In this document: one piece after another, positions 12,101-24,100 of the stretch
Position numbering within the stretch: position 1 is the first letter of the stretch
Layout: each line of letters begins with the position of its first letter
Assembly: GCA_037577475.1 (NCBI GenBank)
Contig: CM075187.1
Location: 1,399,046 to 1,463,045 of the forward strand
Origin: Chaunax sp. Z400
Taxonomy: Eukaryota; Chordata; Actinopteri; Lophiiformes; Chaunacidae
Length of the DNA: 64,000 nt
Direction of reading: 5' to 3'
Program-made: the position numbers and the translations under genes
Notes under the pieces: model-generated
The model's input: only the letters and a program-made list of their open reading frames with translations
The model's database searches: none
Told to the model about the DNA's origin: nothing

Positions 12101-15100
12101 TCTGTCAGCCACTAATTTCATTACTACAAAAACACAAATGTGACCTGAAGAACCAGTAGAACAGCAGCTTTACTAAACACAGAAAGTTGTGCCGAGGACA
12201 ATAGAAGTGATGAGAACACAGACAGAGATGGATGAGAGGCAGCAGATCAGCAGATGGAGAAGTTCTGGACACCAAACAGCTGATGAAGGAGCAGGTGTGA
12301 CGCTGCTTGTGCTTTATTTAACTTTAACAGATGTTAGGTAACACTGCTGAACACAAGGCTGCAGTAAACAGTGTCTGCTGGTACCACTGGTGTGTGTTTG
12401 CACTTTAAAGCTGTGTGTCGTCTTACAGCAGTGGGGGTGTTGGGCGCGGTGCGTCTGCGCAGCGACAGACGCTGCTGGCTGCGCAGGGAGAACCTACGGA
12501 TGGACTCCCTGCTGCGGGAGGCCAGGGAGCGCAGGGAGTTGGTTCTCTTGAAGTTCGCAGCGACGTCCTCACCCCTGCCTCCCCTCTCCACTGAGGTGGA
12601 CAGGAGGCTGAATGTCCCGTGAAGGGAGCGACGCACGTTTCCCATCCATCCCGACATCTGGGAGTGGGCCACCGACAGCTTGTCCCCCAAATACTCCATC
12701 ACAGTCCACCAGCAGCTGCGTCAGAATCAAGCCTGTGACCTGAGCTGTGACTCCGATCACAGCAGCAGGGGATCATTAGAGTTCTGATGGTGTCTGAGGT
12801 ATCCACTGATCCAGTACTGCAGCAGTCAGTCCAGTGTGGGGAAGGTTTCCCTCTAAGTGGCCTTTCTGCAGCGCCGTCCGTCTGGAGCCACAGGACTGCT
12901 TCAACTCATCGCTCTCTGGGCTCCAGGCTGTCAGCCTGAAGTGAACCGTGAAGCTTTCAAATGTCTATTTTGATGCACGAGCTATGATATGTTTGGCGCA
13001 CCAACCAAGCGGGCACACAAACGTTACACAAGGCCAGGACTCACTATTAGTTACACCACTCTATGAAACAACAGGTTTCTCTGCCGACTTCAAGCACACA
13101 ACTACTGTTTCCATCACAGGAGTCCACTGTGCTTATAATACTGCGTATGAGAAGAGTTTGAGCTCAATCACAGCCGAGCTGCTGCTGCTGCTGCTGCTGA
13201 TGCGTTTCCTCCAAAACAAGGTTAAAAGTTAAATCCAACCATCCGATGGGGAGAAAGGAGAAACGGTTGCAGGACGGCTGCTGGTGAAAAGGGAGGCTTT
13301 GTAATCCAAACAGAGACAACTGGAGGAGAAAAGAATGTTTCCCTCCTCGCCTTTTTCTGCAGGTATGGGCAGGTAGGAGAAAATGCGTCAGCAGTGCTGC
13401 TCTGTACTCAGCGCAATAGGACCGTCAAGGAGAAACTGGGTGGAGAGAGAGGGAGGGAGGGAGAGAGAGAGAGAGAGGGAGGGAGGGAGGGAGAGAGAGA
13501 GAGAGAGGGAGGTCCCTGATTCAGAGCGGCAGGGAGGGAGGGAGGGAGGGGGGAGGGGGGCTGATATATGTTCTGCGGTGCTCCAGCCTGATTCAAGACT
13601 AGAAGTGTCACAACCAGAAGAGACACACAGCAGAGAGCTAAAGAGGAAGTATGATGTCATCAGATAGTGATAATGATGCTGAAGAGGAAGCTAAAAGACA
13701 GGTGAGGCTCGACTGAACGCTCATCAACCATTAGTCAGCAGCTCAAGTCACAACACCAGCTAAACGGTCAACATGCTACATGCTACAGAAACAGTGAAGC
13801 AGTGGCCTGAATACAGACACAGCTGACTGGGACAGAAGCCCTGTCCTCAAACGCCCCCTGCAGGTGATTCCAGTGAAGCGCTGTGCTGCAGGTGATTCCA
13901 GTGAGGCGCTGTGCTGCAGGTGATTCCAGTGAGGCGCTGTGCTGCAGGTGATTCCAGTGAAGCGCTGTGCTGCAGGTGATTCCAGTGAAGCGCTGTGCTG
14001 CAGGTGATTCCAGTGAAGCGCTGTGCTGCAGGTGATTCCAGTGAGGCGCTGTGCTGCAGGTGATTCCAGTGAAGCGCTGTGCTGCAGGTGATTCCAGTGA
14101 GGCGCTGTGCTGCAGGTGATTCCAGTGAAGCGCTGTGCTGCAGGTGATTCCAGTGAGGCGCTGTGCTGCAGGTGATTCCAGTGAGGCGCTGTGCTGCAGG
14201 TGATTCCAGTGAAGCGCTGTGCTGCAGGTGATTCCAGTGAGGCGCTGTGCTGCAGGTGATTCCAGTGAGGCGCTGTGCTGCAGGTGATTCCAGTGAAGCG
14301 CTGTGCTGCAGGTGATTCCAGTGAGGCGCTGTGCTGCAGGTGATTCCAGTGAGGCGCTGTGCTGCAGGTGATTCCAGTGAGGCGCTGTGCTGCAGGTGAT
14401 TCCAGTGAAGCGCTGTGCTGCAGGTGATTCCAGTGAGGCGCTGTGCTGCAGGTGATTCCAGTGAGGCGCTGTGCTGCAGGTGATTCTGCTGTGAGCTCAC
14501 AGGAACAAACGGCTGCCTCTGCTTTCATTAAGGATGAGCTAACACAGCCTGATAAAGCTAACGGCTGTTCAGACCTGGTACCAACACCTGGTCTCAGCTC
14601 TAGATACCAGTATGAACACATCCACTGAGGATGCATTTGAGGTCTGATCACTCAGACCACATTCAGAGGTGGTCTTTAGGAATCTTTTAGCATGCATGTG
14701 ATGCTAATGTGTCCTGGACCACGTTGGAGGAGCGCCACTTCCAAAGGAGACATTTGAAGTGGTTCAACATCTGGTTAGGATCCTCCTGGGGGCCTCCCTT
14801 TTTGGGGGGGGGTTTCTGGGCAACTGGGAGGAGACCAGAACTCACTGGAGGGATTACATATCTCATCTAGACTGGGAATGCCTCAGGATCCTCCAGGAGG
14901 ACCTAGAGTGTGTTGCTGGGGAGATGTGTGTCTGGTCTGCTGCCACTGGGACCCCGGGTCACCAGTCTGGATGTTACAACACTATTAGTTATGAGATACC
15001 AAAATACATGACTGACTAACTATGATAACTATGATAATGACATAGAGCTGCAACAAACTCTTATATATAATTAGTCATTTTGATGATAGATTAGTTGTTT

Positions 15101-18100
15101 AGTTACTTTTCAAACAAAAATATCAAACATCTGCTGGTTCCAGTTTCTTAAATGTGAAGATTTTGCTTTTCTTTGGGTTTTTAGACAAAAAAAGTTGTCA
15201 TAAAAGGAAGATTTGATTATTTTCCATCATTTTATAAACAATTAATGAACCAATCTGTTAAGAAAACATAACTGCAACCAATAAATGATAAAAAAGTAAT
15301 AATTAGTTACAGCCTCAAAATAAAAATGAATCTCTTCTTAATCGTCCAAACATGACATTAAACCAACATCATTTAACACTTTTTCTCTCTACTGATTTAA
15401 ACAAAAGGATTAAAATGAGTTTTATCACAGGATGAATGTTTCCATTATTGCTCCTAATATTCCTCCTGCTGATAGAAACATCACCTCCTGGTAAGTGACT
15501 CATGGCTGTTCATTACTTCCCCTTATCTGCTGACATCATCATGTCTGCACAGCCTCAACCAGAAACCCAGACAGCTATTGGGGGTGGGGGGTGTATCTGA
15601 AAGCATGATGTTTGACCCCTAATAAATTATTTAAAACTAAATCATGTGATTGAGATTGTGAATTTAATAGAACTCATCTCCACTTTTGAAAGAAGACACA
15701 CACAAACACATCCCTTTTTGAAGCCTGTGTCGCCCCCCCATGTATCCTGCTCAGTGGTCTGAACCGCTGCAGAGCAGATGACATCATCACCATGTCATCA
15801 CCAACGTGTAAAAACTCACCTCACCATCCTTAAAATCTGCATCAAACAATGAAAAACCTTTTTTTTCTTTCTTTTTTTACCTCCCCACCGAGTGAAGGAC
15901 AGTAGAAGAAGAGATGTGATGACAGGTCATCCACAGAGAGAATGATCAACTGTTGGGACCTGGCCATCTGTGACATCACAGGTTAGTTAATGATGTCACT
16001 GAGTAATGAAATGTGTGCCGATTGAGCCTGTAGATCTGAGCCAATCAGAAAATCCCCCCCCCCCCCCCACACACACACGTTTAACAGTGTGAAGACAGCA
16101 GGAGCAGAGGAATATTTCACATCAGCTGACCTTCTGAGAATGTAAACAGCATCGAGTAACACAGGAGGCGGAGCTAAAACCCACCTGTTCGCTACTTCCT
16201 CTCAGCTCAGAGTTAAAGGTTGTAAATGGCTATCAACACAGTGATGTCATCATTTTACAGTAACTGTAACTGTGTCAGGTTTGTCTACTTTCATGCAGGT
16301 AAACGGATGTTTTCTATACATTAATATTAAAAACCTTATCATATCCAGTATATTCCTATCAGTAGTACAGGAGAGGTGCGATCACTTACCCAGAGGCAGT
16401 GTGGAGTCAGGCAGCAGGACCACATGTACAGCCCTGCTGTCAGCCCGGTGCCCATCTCTGCTCAGCATCAGCAGCAGCAGCCTCAAACCCTCCCACTTAA
16501 AGCAGTGATGTCATCACACAACTATGACCTCACCTCCTGTGAGTCGACAACGCTTCCGCCAGTAAATACAAATATCTGATATCTACGACCACTTATTTTC
16601 TCTAAACCAGAGTCATCATCATGTTTCATTTTAAACATGGATCGACTGATTATTAGTTACCAATATTTGGAACTGATAACCATTTGAAAATCAAACACCG
16701 CACACACCAAACCTTTGACTGGTCCTGTAGGTGAATGTGAGCACACCGACATAAAATAATCTCAGTTCAAATACACAAAGATGTCAAAAGAGACTGAAAA
16801 TGAGACGCACACCTTTAGGGCTCCTACAAAGACCACAGCCCCTATCAGACCTGTTACATACGTATGTATGGATGGACAAGGGTAACGCTTAATGCCCCCC
16901 TTTGGTGGGGCATAAAAAAACAATTGTAGTCAAATTACTTACATGTAGAGTCTAAAATGTGTTAAATGTGCTTTAAATGTTATTAGTAAGTAATTTCACA
17001 TTATTTTGTTGATCTTTAGTAACCATGCTTCTATTGTGGTGGAAAGTCTCTACTCTGGTGGATCAGCCTCCTCATGATGAACTCCAGGACTCTTGTGTTG
17101 GATTAAACGACTGTAATCGGCTGTGATCGACTGCCTCGTTTTAAATGACACAGCAGCTTCAACACCAGCCTTCAGACCACTCTAAATATCAAAAGCTGCA
17201 GAACCCAGCCACTAGATGGCAGCAGTGATCTGAAAACTTAAATAAACAGAGACTTCAATCTGAGTTCAGGCTCACAGCACTGGGCAAACATGACACATAA
17301 TATCCTGTAGTTCTAGGTTGATGGTGTCGGCCTCCAACCTGGGCCTGCAGCCATCTGAAGCCAACCCTCTATATACCTGGTAAACCCTGTTCCTGCTCAG
17401 ATACAGGTGATACTGTTTGACTACAGCTGTAAGATGTCCTTCAAAATGTAAAAAACAAACACAGGAGGAGAGGAAAGGAGTCCTTTCACTCCTCAGCCCT
17501 GCTGACAGGGCTGTGATAAAGAAGCAGTGAGAGCATGTAGTCATGTAGTCACAACCCATCTGACTGATCCAACTCTGAATTACAGGCCTCGTCACTACTT
17601 TGCAAGGACATGACACAGGCTGGGCGGAGGTGAGTCAAGGAAGCAGTGCCATCGACATTAGTCACCGTCTCTTAACGACCTGAGCAGCATTGTTCAGTCA
17701 ACTAACTACATTCCACTTCCAAACAGTGAGTCTGCATTACATGAGACACACACTCACTGATGTGTAATAATACACAGCACTGAGTTCCATCTTGTCCGCG
17801 GGTCCAGTGCTGACTCACCGAACTGTGGCGGTCCTGCTCTCTGTGGGCGCTGCGACTCCTCAGCCTGGACAGGCCCGCCTCCACAGCGACGCCTGAGGGG
17901 GCCGATCGCCGGGACACGCTGCGGGAACGCATCCTGTTCAGCACCTGGCAACAAACAGGGACCAAAAGGGAATCTGAATCACCTGATACACATCTTGTGG
18001 TATTTTTCAAACTTACCAAATTATTAAATTAATTGAAGTTTTTTTTGAGTTATGCTCTGGAAATGAAATGATTGCACATGAATGGACAGACATGCTGATG

Positions 18101-21100
18101 GTTCTATTCCCTCACATTAAATTCATTCAACCAAAGTCAAAACTTAGTCTGGAGCCCTGTCCTAACCTTAAAACTGCGAGGTTGTTGGACCTACAGTACA
18201 GAACAGCTGATTGTGTTTCATGACGTCTGTCTCACCTGAGACCCCTGTGACCGGCGGCTCACCGCGTCTCCACTGCTGTCTTGAGGCTCTCTGGAGAACC
18301 ACATCGGCTCCACAGCCGCGCCGGTGGAGACTCCACCTGGTGAACTTTTGGCCTCTGTCCCAGGAAAAGGGGCCAAGAGAAACGGGTCATCCGGCAGAGC
18401 AGACCAGTGCCTCTGAGGAGCAGGGAGCTGTTCCTTCTGCTTGAGGAGGAGTTGCTCTGGGCTGACTTTGTTGGTTTGTTTTCTGGACTGAGCCACAGGT
18501 TGGTCCGCAACAGGCAACAGCTCCCACGGGTCCTGGGGAGATGTGGTCCATACTGGGCTAGAGATCGCTAACGAAGTCTGATGTGGCACCTTCCAGCTAA
18601 TATCTCTCTCAGGCTGTAATCGAGCTCCGAACCCAGTGTCCAAACCCTGAATGCCAGAAACAGGAAATAAGTCTTTGCTGATAGGGTGCTGAGCCTGAGA
18701 TGTGAAAGAGTCGATGTTCAGGATGGCAGGTTTGTAAGACTCTTCTGGTCTCACTGACGGTTCCTTCCATCGTGTTGCAGGGTCGCTGCGCTGAGACGAA
18801 GACTTGGGCGACGGGTCAATCCGGAACACAGAGTCTATGTCGACCACTTGAGGCCTTAGAGGAGAGGCCTCCAACCTGGACCTCTCCTCTTCCTCCTTCT
18901 GCCTGTCTTTCAGGCGCTGCTGTTGCTGTTTGGCTATCTGTCTCATTCTCTCCGCCTCCTCTCGTTCCATCTTCTCCCTCAGTCGCTGTTTCTCAAGCTC
19001 CAAAATTCTGTCCTTCTCTGCCTGCTTTTGCTTTTCGATCTCCAGGAGCTGCCTTCTCTCCATCTCTTTGAATCTCTCCATCTCCTCCTTCCTCCGCCTT
19101 TCCTTCTCAAGTTCTCGTTGTCTCAGCCTCTGGTTTTCTAGTTCTTGTCTCTCGATATCTAGCTGTCTTTGTCTCTCTCTATCTAACTCTCTTTGTCTCT
19201 GTCGCTCCAACTCTTTCTGCTTTTCCCTCTCCATCTCCCTTTGTCTTTCCCTTTCTTTCTCTATCTCTCTCAGTCTTGACATTTCCTGTTCTAATGCCAT
19301 CTGTTTTATTTTCTCTGCCTCATCTCTCTCCTTCCTCTCTTGAAACTGTTTCTGCTTTTGGAACTCTACGAGCTGTTGTGTCTCCAGCTCTTTAATTCTC
19401 TGCAGCTCCTCCATTTTCTGTTTCTCCTTTTGGATTTCCAGCAGCTGTCTTTCCTTGTCCAGTTCTCTCTGCCTCTCTTCCTCCCTTTGTCTTTGTCTCT
19501 CCTGCTCTCGCTGTCTCTCCCTTTCCTGCCTCTCTCTTTCAGCCTTCCTCTGTCTCTCCAGGTCTCGTTGTTGTCGTTGCCGTTCTCTTTCCAGCCTCTC
19601 TAACTCTTGCGCTTTCTGTTTTTCCAGCTCCATCTGTTTCTGCCTTTCCAGAGCACGTTGTTGCTCTTCAAACTCACGTTTCTCCTTCTCAAAGGCTTTC
19701 TGTCTTTGCCGTTCAAATTCTCTTTGCATCTCCATCTCCTTCATTCTTTCAAATTCTAAAAATGCTTCTCTCTCCAGTTCCAGCTGTCTCTGCTTCTCCC
19801 TCTCTAGCTCTCTCATTTTTGCCTTGTGTCTTTCCATCTCCTTTTTCAATTCTCGTTTCTTCTCAACTTCCATCGCCTCCTCTGTCGTCTGTCCGTCCAA
19901 CGCTGAACTAATCTCCCCGTGTGACTTGTGGCTCCTCATCCCCTCAACTTGATCTTGCGAGGTTTTCCCAAAAGCTTCTCCAAACGATGGACTCCTCCTC
20001 ACTGGGAGAATCTTCCCTTGAGAGCTGCCCAGTGCAGATTTAACAGAGAAATCATCAAGGTCCGCTACGCTTGCTCCTGTATCTACAGGAGAAAATGGTT
20101 CCTGTAATTGTCCAGTTAAAGCAAAGTAAGTTGCTTTGGGTTTGGGCTGTTCTTCTGCATGCAGCATTTTCAAACGTTTCGGGGCTGCAGCCACTTCCTC
20201 CTGTTCTGCTTCTCTGTCTCTGTCTTTCACCAAAACCTCTGGTTCTTCCCTTTGTGTTAGCATCCCTTTCTTTTGTTCCAGACCTGTATTGGTCCACTTC
20301 TGCAGAGCTCCGACTCTCAGATATCGGGGCTGCGGTTGTGGCACCACAGCCGAACCAGTCCTCTCTGCCGCGGGCCTGCTGCCCTCTGAGCGTCTGGTGC
20401 GCAGAGTCATGGCCTTATCCTCCCGCTGAGCTGACGGGACAGTCTCGCTCACTGCCCTGCTCTCTTCCACTGCCTGCACAGTGTCGAAGGCGTGCACCAC
20501 CCGCAGAGGACTTGATGGGGACACGGGGTCTTTGTAGATGGCGGTGACCAGAGTCCCCTCATCCTCGACGTTTCCACTCTTGAAGGATGGGCTGCCGAGC
20601 GCATCCTTGGCCTTCTTTACAGGCTTTGCCTCGTCCACCATCAACACGCTGTGTCTCTCCACGACATTTTCAAACAAGGATGCTCTCACTGTCTGTAAGT
20701 CACCGCTGGGACCACTGTCCTTGGAAGCAGTGTCCAACGTCTGTCCAGCCTCGGGCCCTTCAGGTGTGGAGGCCTTTTTGGGCAGCTCTTGGGAATCCAC
20801 ACATGTCCTCTGGTCACCGAGAGCCGATTCTTCCATCTAAGAAAAGATATACTGAGAATTGTTACGTGATAAGAGCAAGCTTGAGACTTAAAAAATCACG
20901 TGACTTGATAAGAGGAGAAAGGACAGCACACAAAGGAGCTGAAGTGATTAAATGAACAGATGTCAGCGTAGAAACGGAATCCCCCCCCTTGTTCTGTGGC
21001 CTCACAACAATGGGTGTGGTGGAGAGGTGGTAAACAAAGCCTCTCTGTGTTGACCTTTTCCCAGTGATCTCTTCTCTGCCTGTTTCATAACCGCCAGCCA

Positions 21101-24100
21101 CCGGGGATGATTAATGTGCTGCTGTTTTAGGTTTCACAGCTTTGTATATCTACTGCAGCAACCTTTTTGTTACCGTGCCCCATTTCCAGAGGCGACATGT
21201 TCTTTCTCTACCTGTTAGTTACTGATCTTAAGTAGACAATCAGGTTCACTGTTAACTTCTGTGTTGTTCATAATCTACTTCTCACTGAACCGATACTGGT
21301 ACCTGGAACTCACTATGGTACCTTTTTACGGTACTTTATTCTTAATTGTTCTTTATTCTAAAAAAATAATTTCAGATGTGAAAAGAAAGTAATCAAATCT
21401 GTTATAACAGCAGCTTCAGAGGAAGAAGCTGTTCACAGATCTGAGAGCAGCTGGAGAAACTTATTTTACTCTGCACACTGACTCAACCTGAGAACTGGAC
21501 TAAAATGATGGAATAACAGCTCAGTATTGGCAGAATAATAAACTGTTAGAGGCAGGACTGTTGGAGGTGGCGAGGCGGTAGGACAGGATGGCGGCCTGAC
21601 ATTTTGATGATGTGTTATGTGTGCAACCCACAACCGGGAGATTTAACAAGCAGGTAGTAGCAGCTAGCAGCTAACTCAAAGAAAAAGAAGATCAGCCAAA
21701 AATGTCTTTAAGATTGGGGGAGACAGCGCGAGGCAGAGAGCTCCTTATCCTCGAGGCAGAGAACGAGATCAACCACCATGTACCAGGGACAGTAAATGAT
21801 TGTTGCTGCCGTTATTTCATTGTTTACAAAGCACTGCTCAACATGTATGTAAAATGTCACACTAGACGTGTGGCTCTATGTTGCATACCATGCCTCTCAT
21901 GCTTGTGTGTGATTTGTTATCTAAAATCAAACACAGGGGCGATGTTATGTTGTTTGATCAGTAAAAATAAAGGAGGCATAGGGCAGCATCTTTGCTGTGC
22001 TGCTGTCTGCTTAAAAAGGGTTATAGACTTTATGTTATTGTTGTCACTACCACAGTGAGTGAATACTGTAATATTTCCTGTAAATAGTACACAATTCACC
22101 CACTATTAGTTTCATCCTCAGGTTTCAGATGTACCAAAAATCTGTGTTTTTGCTTATTACTAAATAGTCAGTGTCAGTGGCTGGCTGTGTGTTCAGGCTG
22201 ACTGTTGGCTAACGCTACTAGAAATGCTAAGCTTACGTTATCTGAGACAGTGAGCAAAGCCCAGTTATTTCCAACAACAACTTATCCAACGAGCTAACTA
22301 ATTACACGATGATGTCATGAAGTTGTCAACGAAGTTTTTTTGGGAGGGTTCAACTCAACATGAACGAGCACAGTGCTAACTGCAGATGTGCTAACGTTAG
22401 CTTTAAGATATATTAAGTGTTTGCCGAGGTGTTTCCTCAGGATTGGACAGATTTTACTTCTTTAAAGCTAGTGTTGTCTACGGCGACACTCACAGAATCT
22501 TGCTCTCTCTCTCTTTGTACTCTAAGTTACTCTCTTGCCCAGACATGCTCTCAGGTACCAAAACTTAGAATCAGTTGATTTAATGTGACTTGGACGGCCG
22601 TAGTACCGACATAATTCAGTTGGTACCCAAAAAACCCCAACCCCCAACCCTATAGTGTCAAAGATACTGTATAAAAGCTTCTCATTTGGATGTTTAACCT
22701 CAACCGAGCCCAACAGGAACCAGTTCCTAAGAGTTCCTCTCTTACCCCCCTCTGAGGATCTTTGCTGATGATGTCATGGCGGTCATCACTGAGGGAAACA
22801 CTGCCGAGGTCTGGCAACCTCTCGGATGAAAACCTGATGGACATACATCACACGAGACAAAAGCCATGCATGACAATGGAACTCTAGGACAAAGACTTTG
22901 GACAAAAGCAAGCTTAGGAGACGTTAAAGGAACAGTTCACCCAAAAAAGAAAATACAGTCCATCTACTCACCGCCATGTTGATGGAAAGTCAGGTGAAGA
23001 AATAGATCATGACTGAATTTTCAATTTTGGGTGAATCGTTCTTTTAAGAGCGGTTCTTACATTTTCGTCAGGTCGAGGGGCAAGGGGCGGGGCCTCAGTG
23101 GCGGTTTCACAGCTGGGCCCTGAGTTGGCGTTGTGTCCACTGTCAGCTGTTTGATGAGCTGCTTCACACCCACTGGTGGTTCGGTTTCAGGGACTGGCTC
23201 AACTGGAGAGAGAAGATCCTGCGTGGCACCAGGAGAGGACGATGAATCGAGGAGGAGATTAATTCGTGACTTGATGCTAACGGCATTCTTGTCCTCATCA
23301 GCTTCTGCCACAGGGACCACCTCTGTGTTTTGGCTGCTTTGGTCTGAGGCAGCAGGATTAGCTTCCCCATCAGTACCTTTAGGAGTTTTCTCTGACAGGG
23401 CCTTCTCCTGTGGAGTGTTCTCTTTAGCATTAATCTTAGGAGCTTTACGGTGCAGAGAAAGACCAATAGATTCAAATTTGGACGTGAGGTCAGTTGATAG
23501 TGGTCGTCTTGCAGCCCAGCGAGGGGCAGGAACTGGTGTTTCCGTCTTGGTAGGACTGTCCAGGAAAATGGCCGACACAGGTCTGGGCCTGGAGGCTCTG
23601 GGCTGGAGTCGTAGTGGAACTGCTGCCTCGGGTTTTTGCTTTTCTTCGTCCTCCTTTCCCACCTCGACGAGAAAACCCAAGGACTTGGCTCTGGTCATGG
23701 AGGCCCCACCTTTGCTGAATATCAACAGGTCCTTCTCGTCCTTGTTAGTGGTTCCAGACCACTCTGCTGCAGGAGGATTTTTAAGGCTCTTGGAATAGGC
23801 CAGGTGTGATGGTTTCTGCCTCTCGGCTGGAGAAGTAGGAGTGGGTCTATTGGGGTCTCCAAGATCAAGAGATGGGGCTGGTTTAAATGGCTGGATGACT
23901 GGCCTGGTTGTTGGTCTGGTGGCCAACGTGTTGGATGTTTTAAAGGAGGTAGAGGCAGGTTGGCTGGGTTTGCCAGTGGCAACTGGTTGCTGTGGTTTTG
24001 TACTGCATGGAAACTCTGGTTTGTATCCAGCAAGGTCAGTGGACACCGGTCGGGGCTTAGCTTGGGGCTTCGGGGCAACTATGGGCTTAATGGTGGTGTT

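Larger units (their letters stand above)
6492..17818. other. Large repeat-rich intron of the KIAA1671-like gene
   Basis: No conserved coding exon was found here except the candidate alternative first exon at 12427-12699. The interval holds minisatellites at 7345-7880, 9270-9450 and 13858-14483, a Tc1-like remnant at 7868-8150, an ATT/ATC microsatellite at 10708-10793, a GAGA/GAGG tract at 13441-13560 and a (GCT)n tract at 13174-13200. The rest is AT-rich DNA in which I see nothing specific. Confidence 0.6.

Noticed and set aside
13383..13667. Arg/Glu- and Ser/Leu/Pro-rich frames on both strands
   Set aside because: Low-complexity products of the GAGA/GAGG tract.
13776..14651. A 291-residue and an overlapping 217-residue minus-strand frame
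   Set aside because: They come from the 28-bp array, which is open in all minus-strand phases and cycles every 84 bp. Two overlapping long frames of the same repeat peptide argue against coding.
18772..20955. Many Leu/Ser/Cys-rich plus-strand open frames
   Set aside because: They are antisense shadows of the coiled-coil exon, whose Glu/Arg/Gln codons read as Leu/Ser on the other strand.
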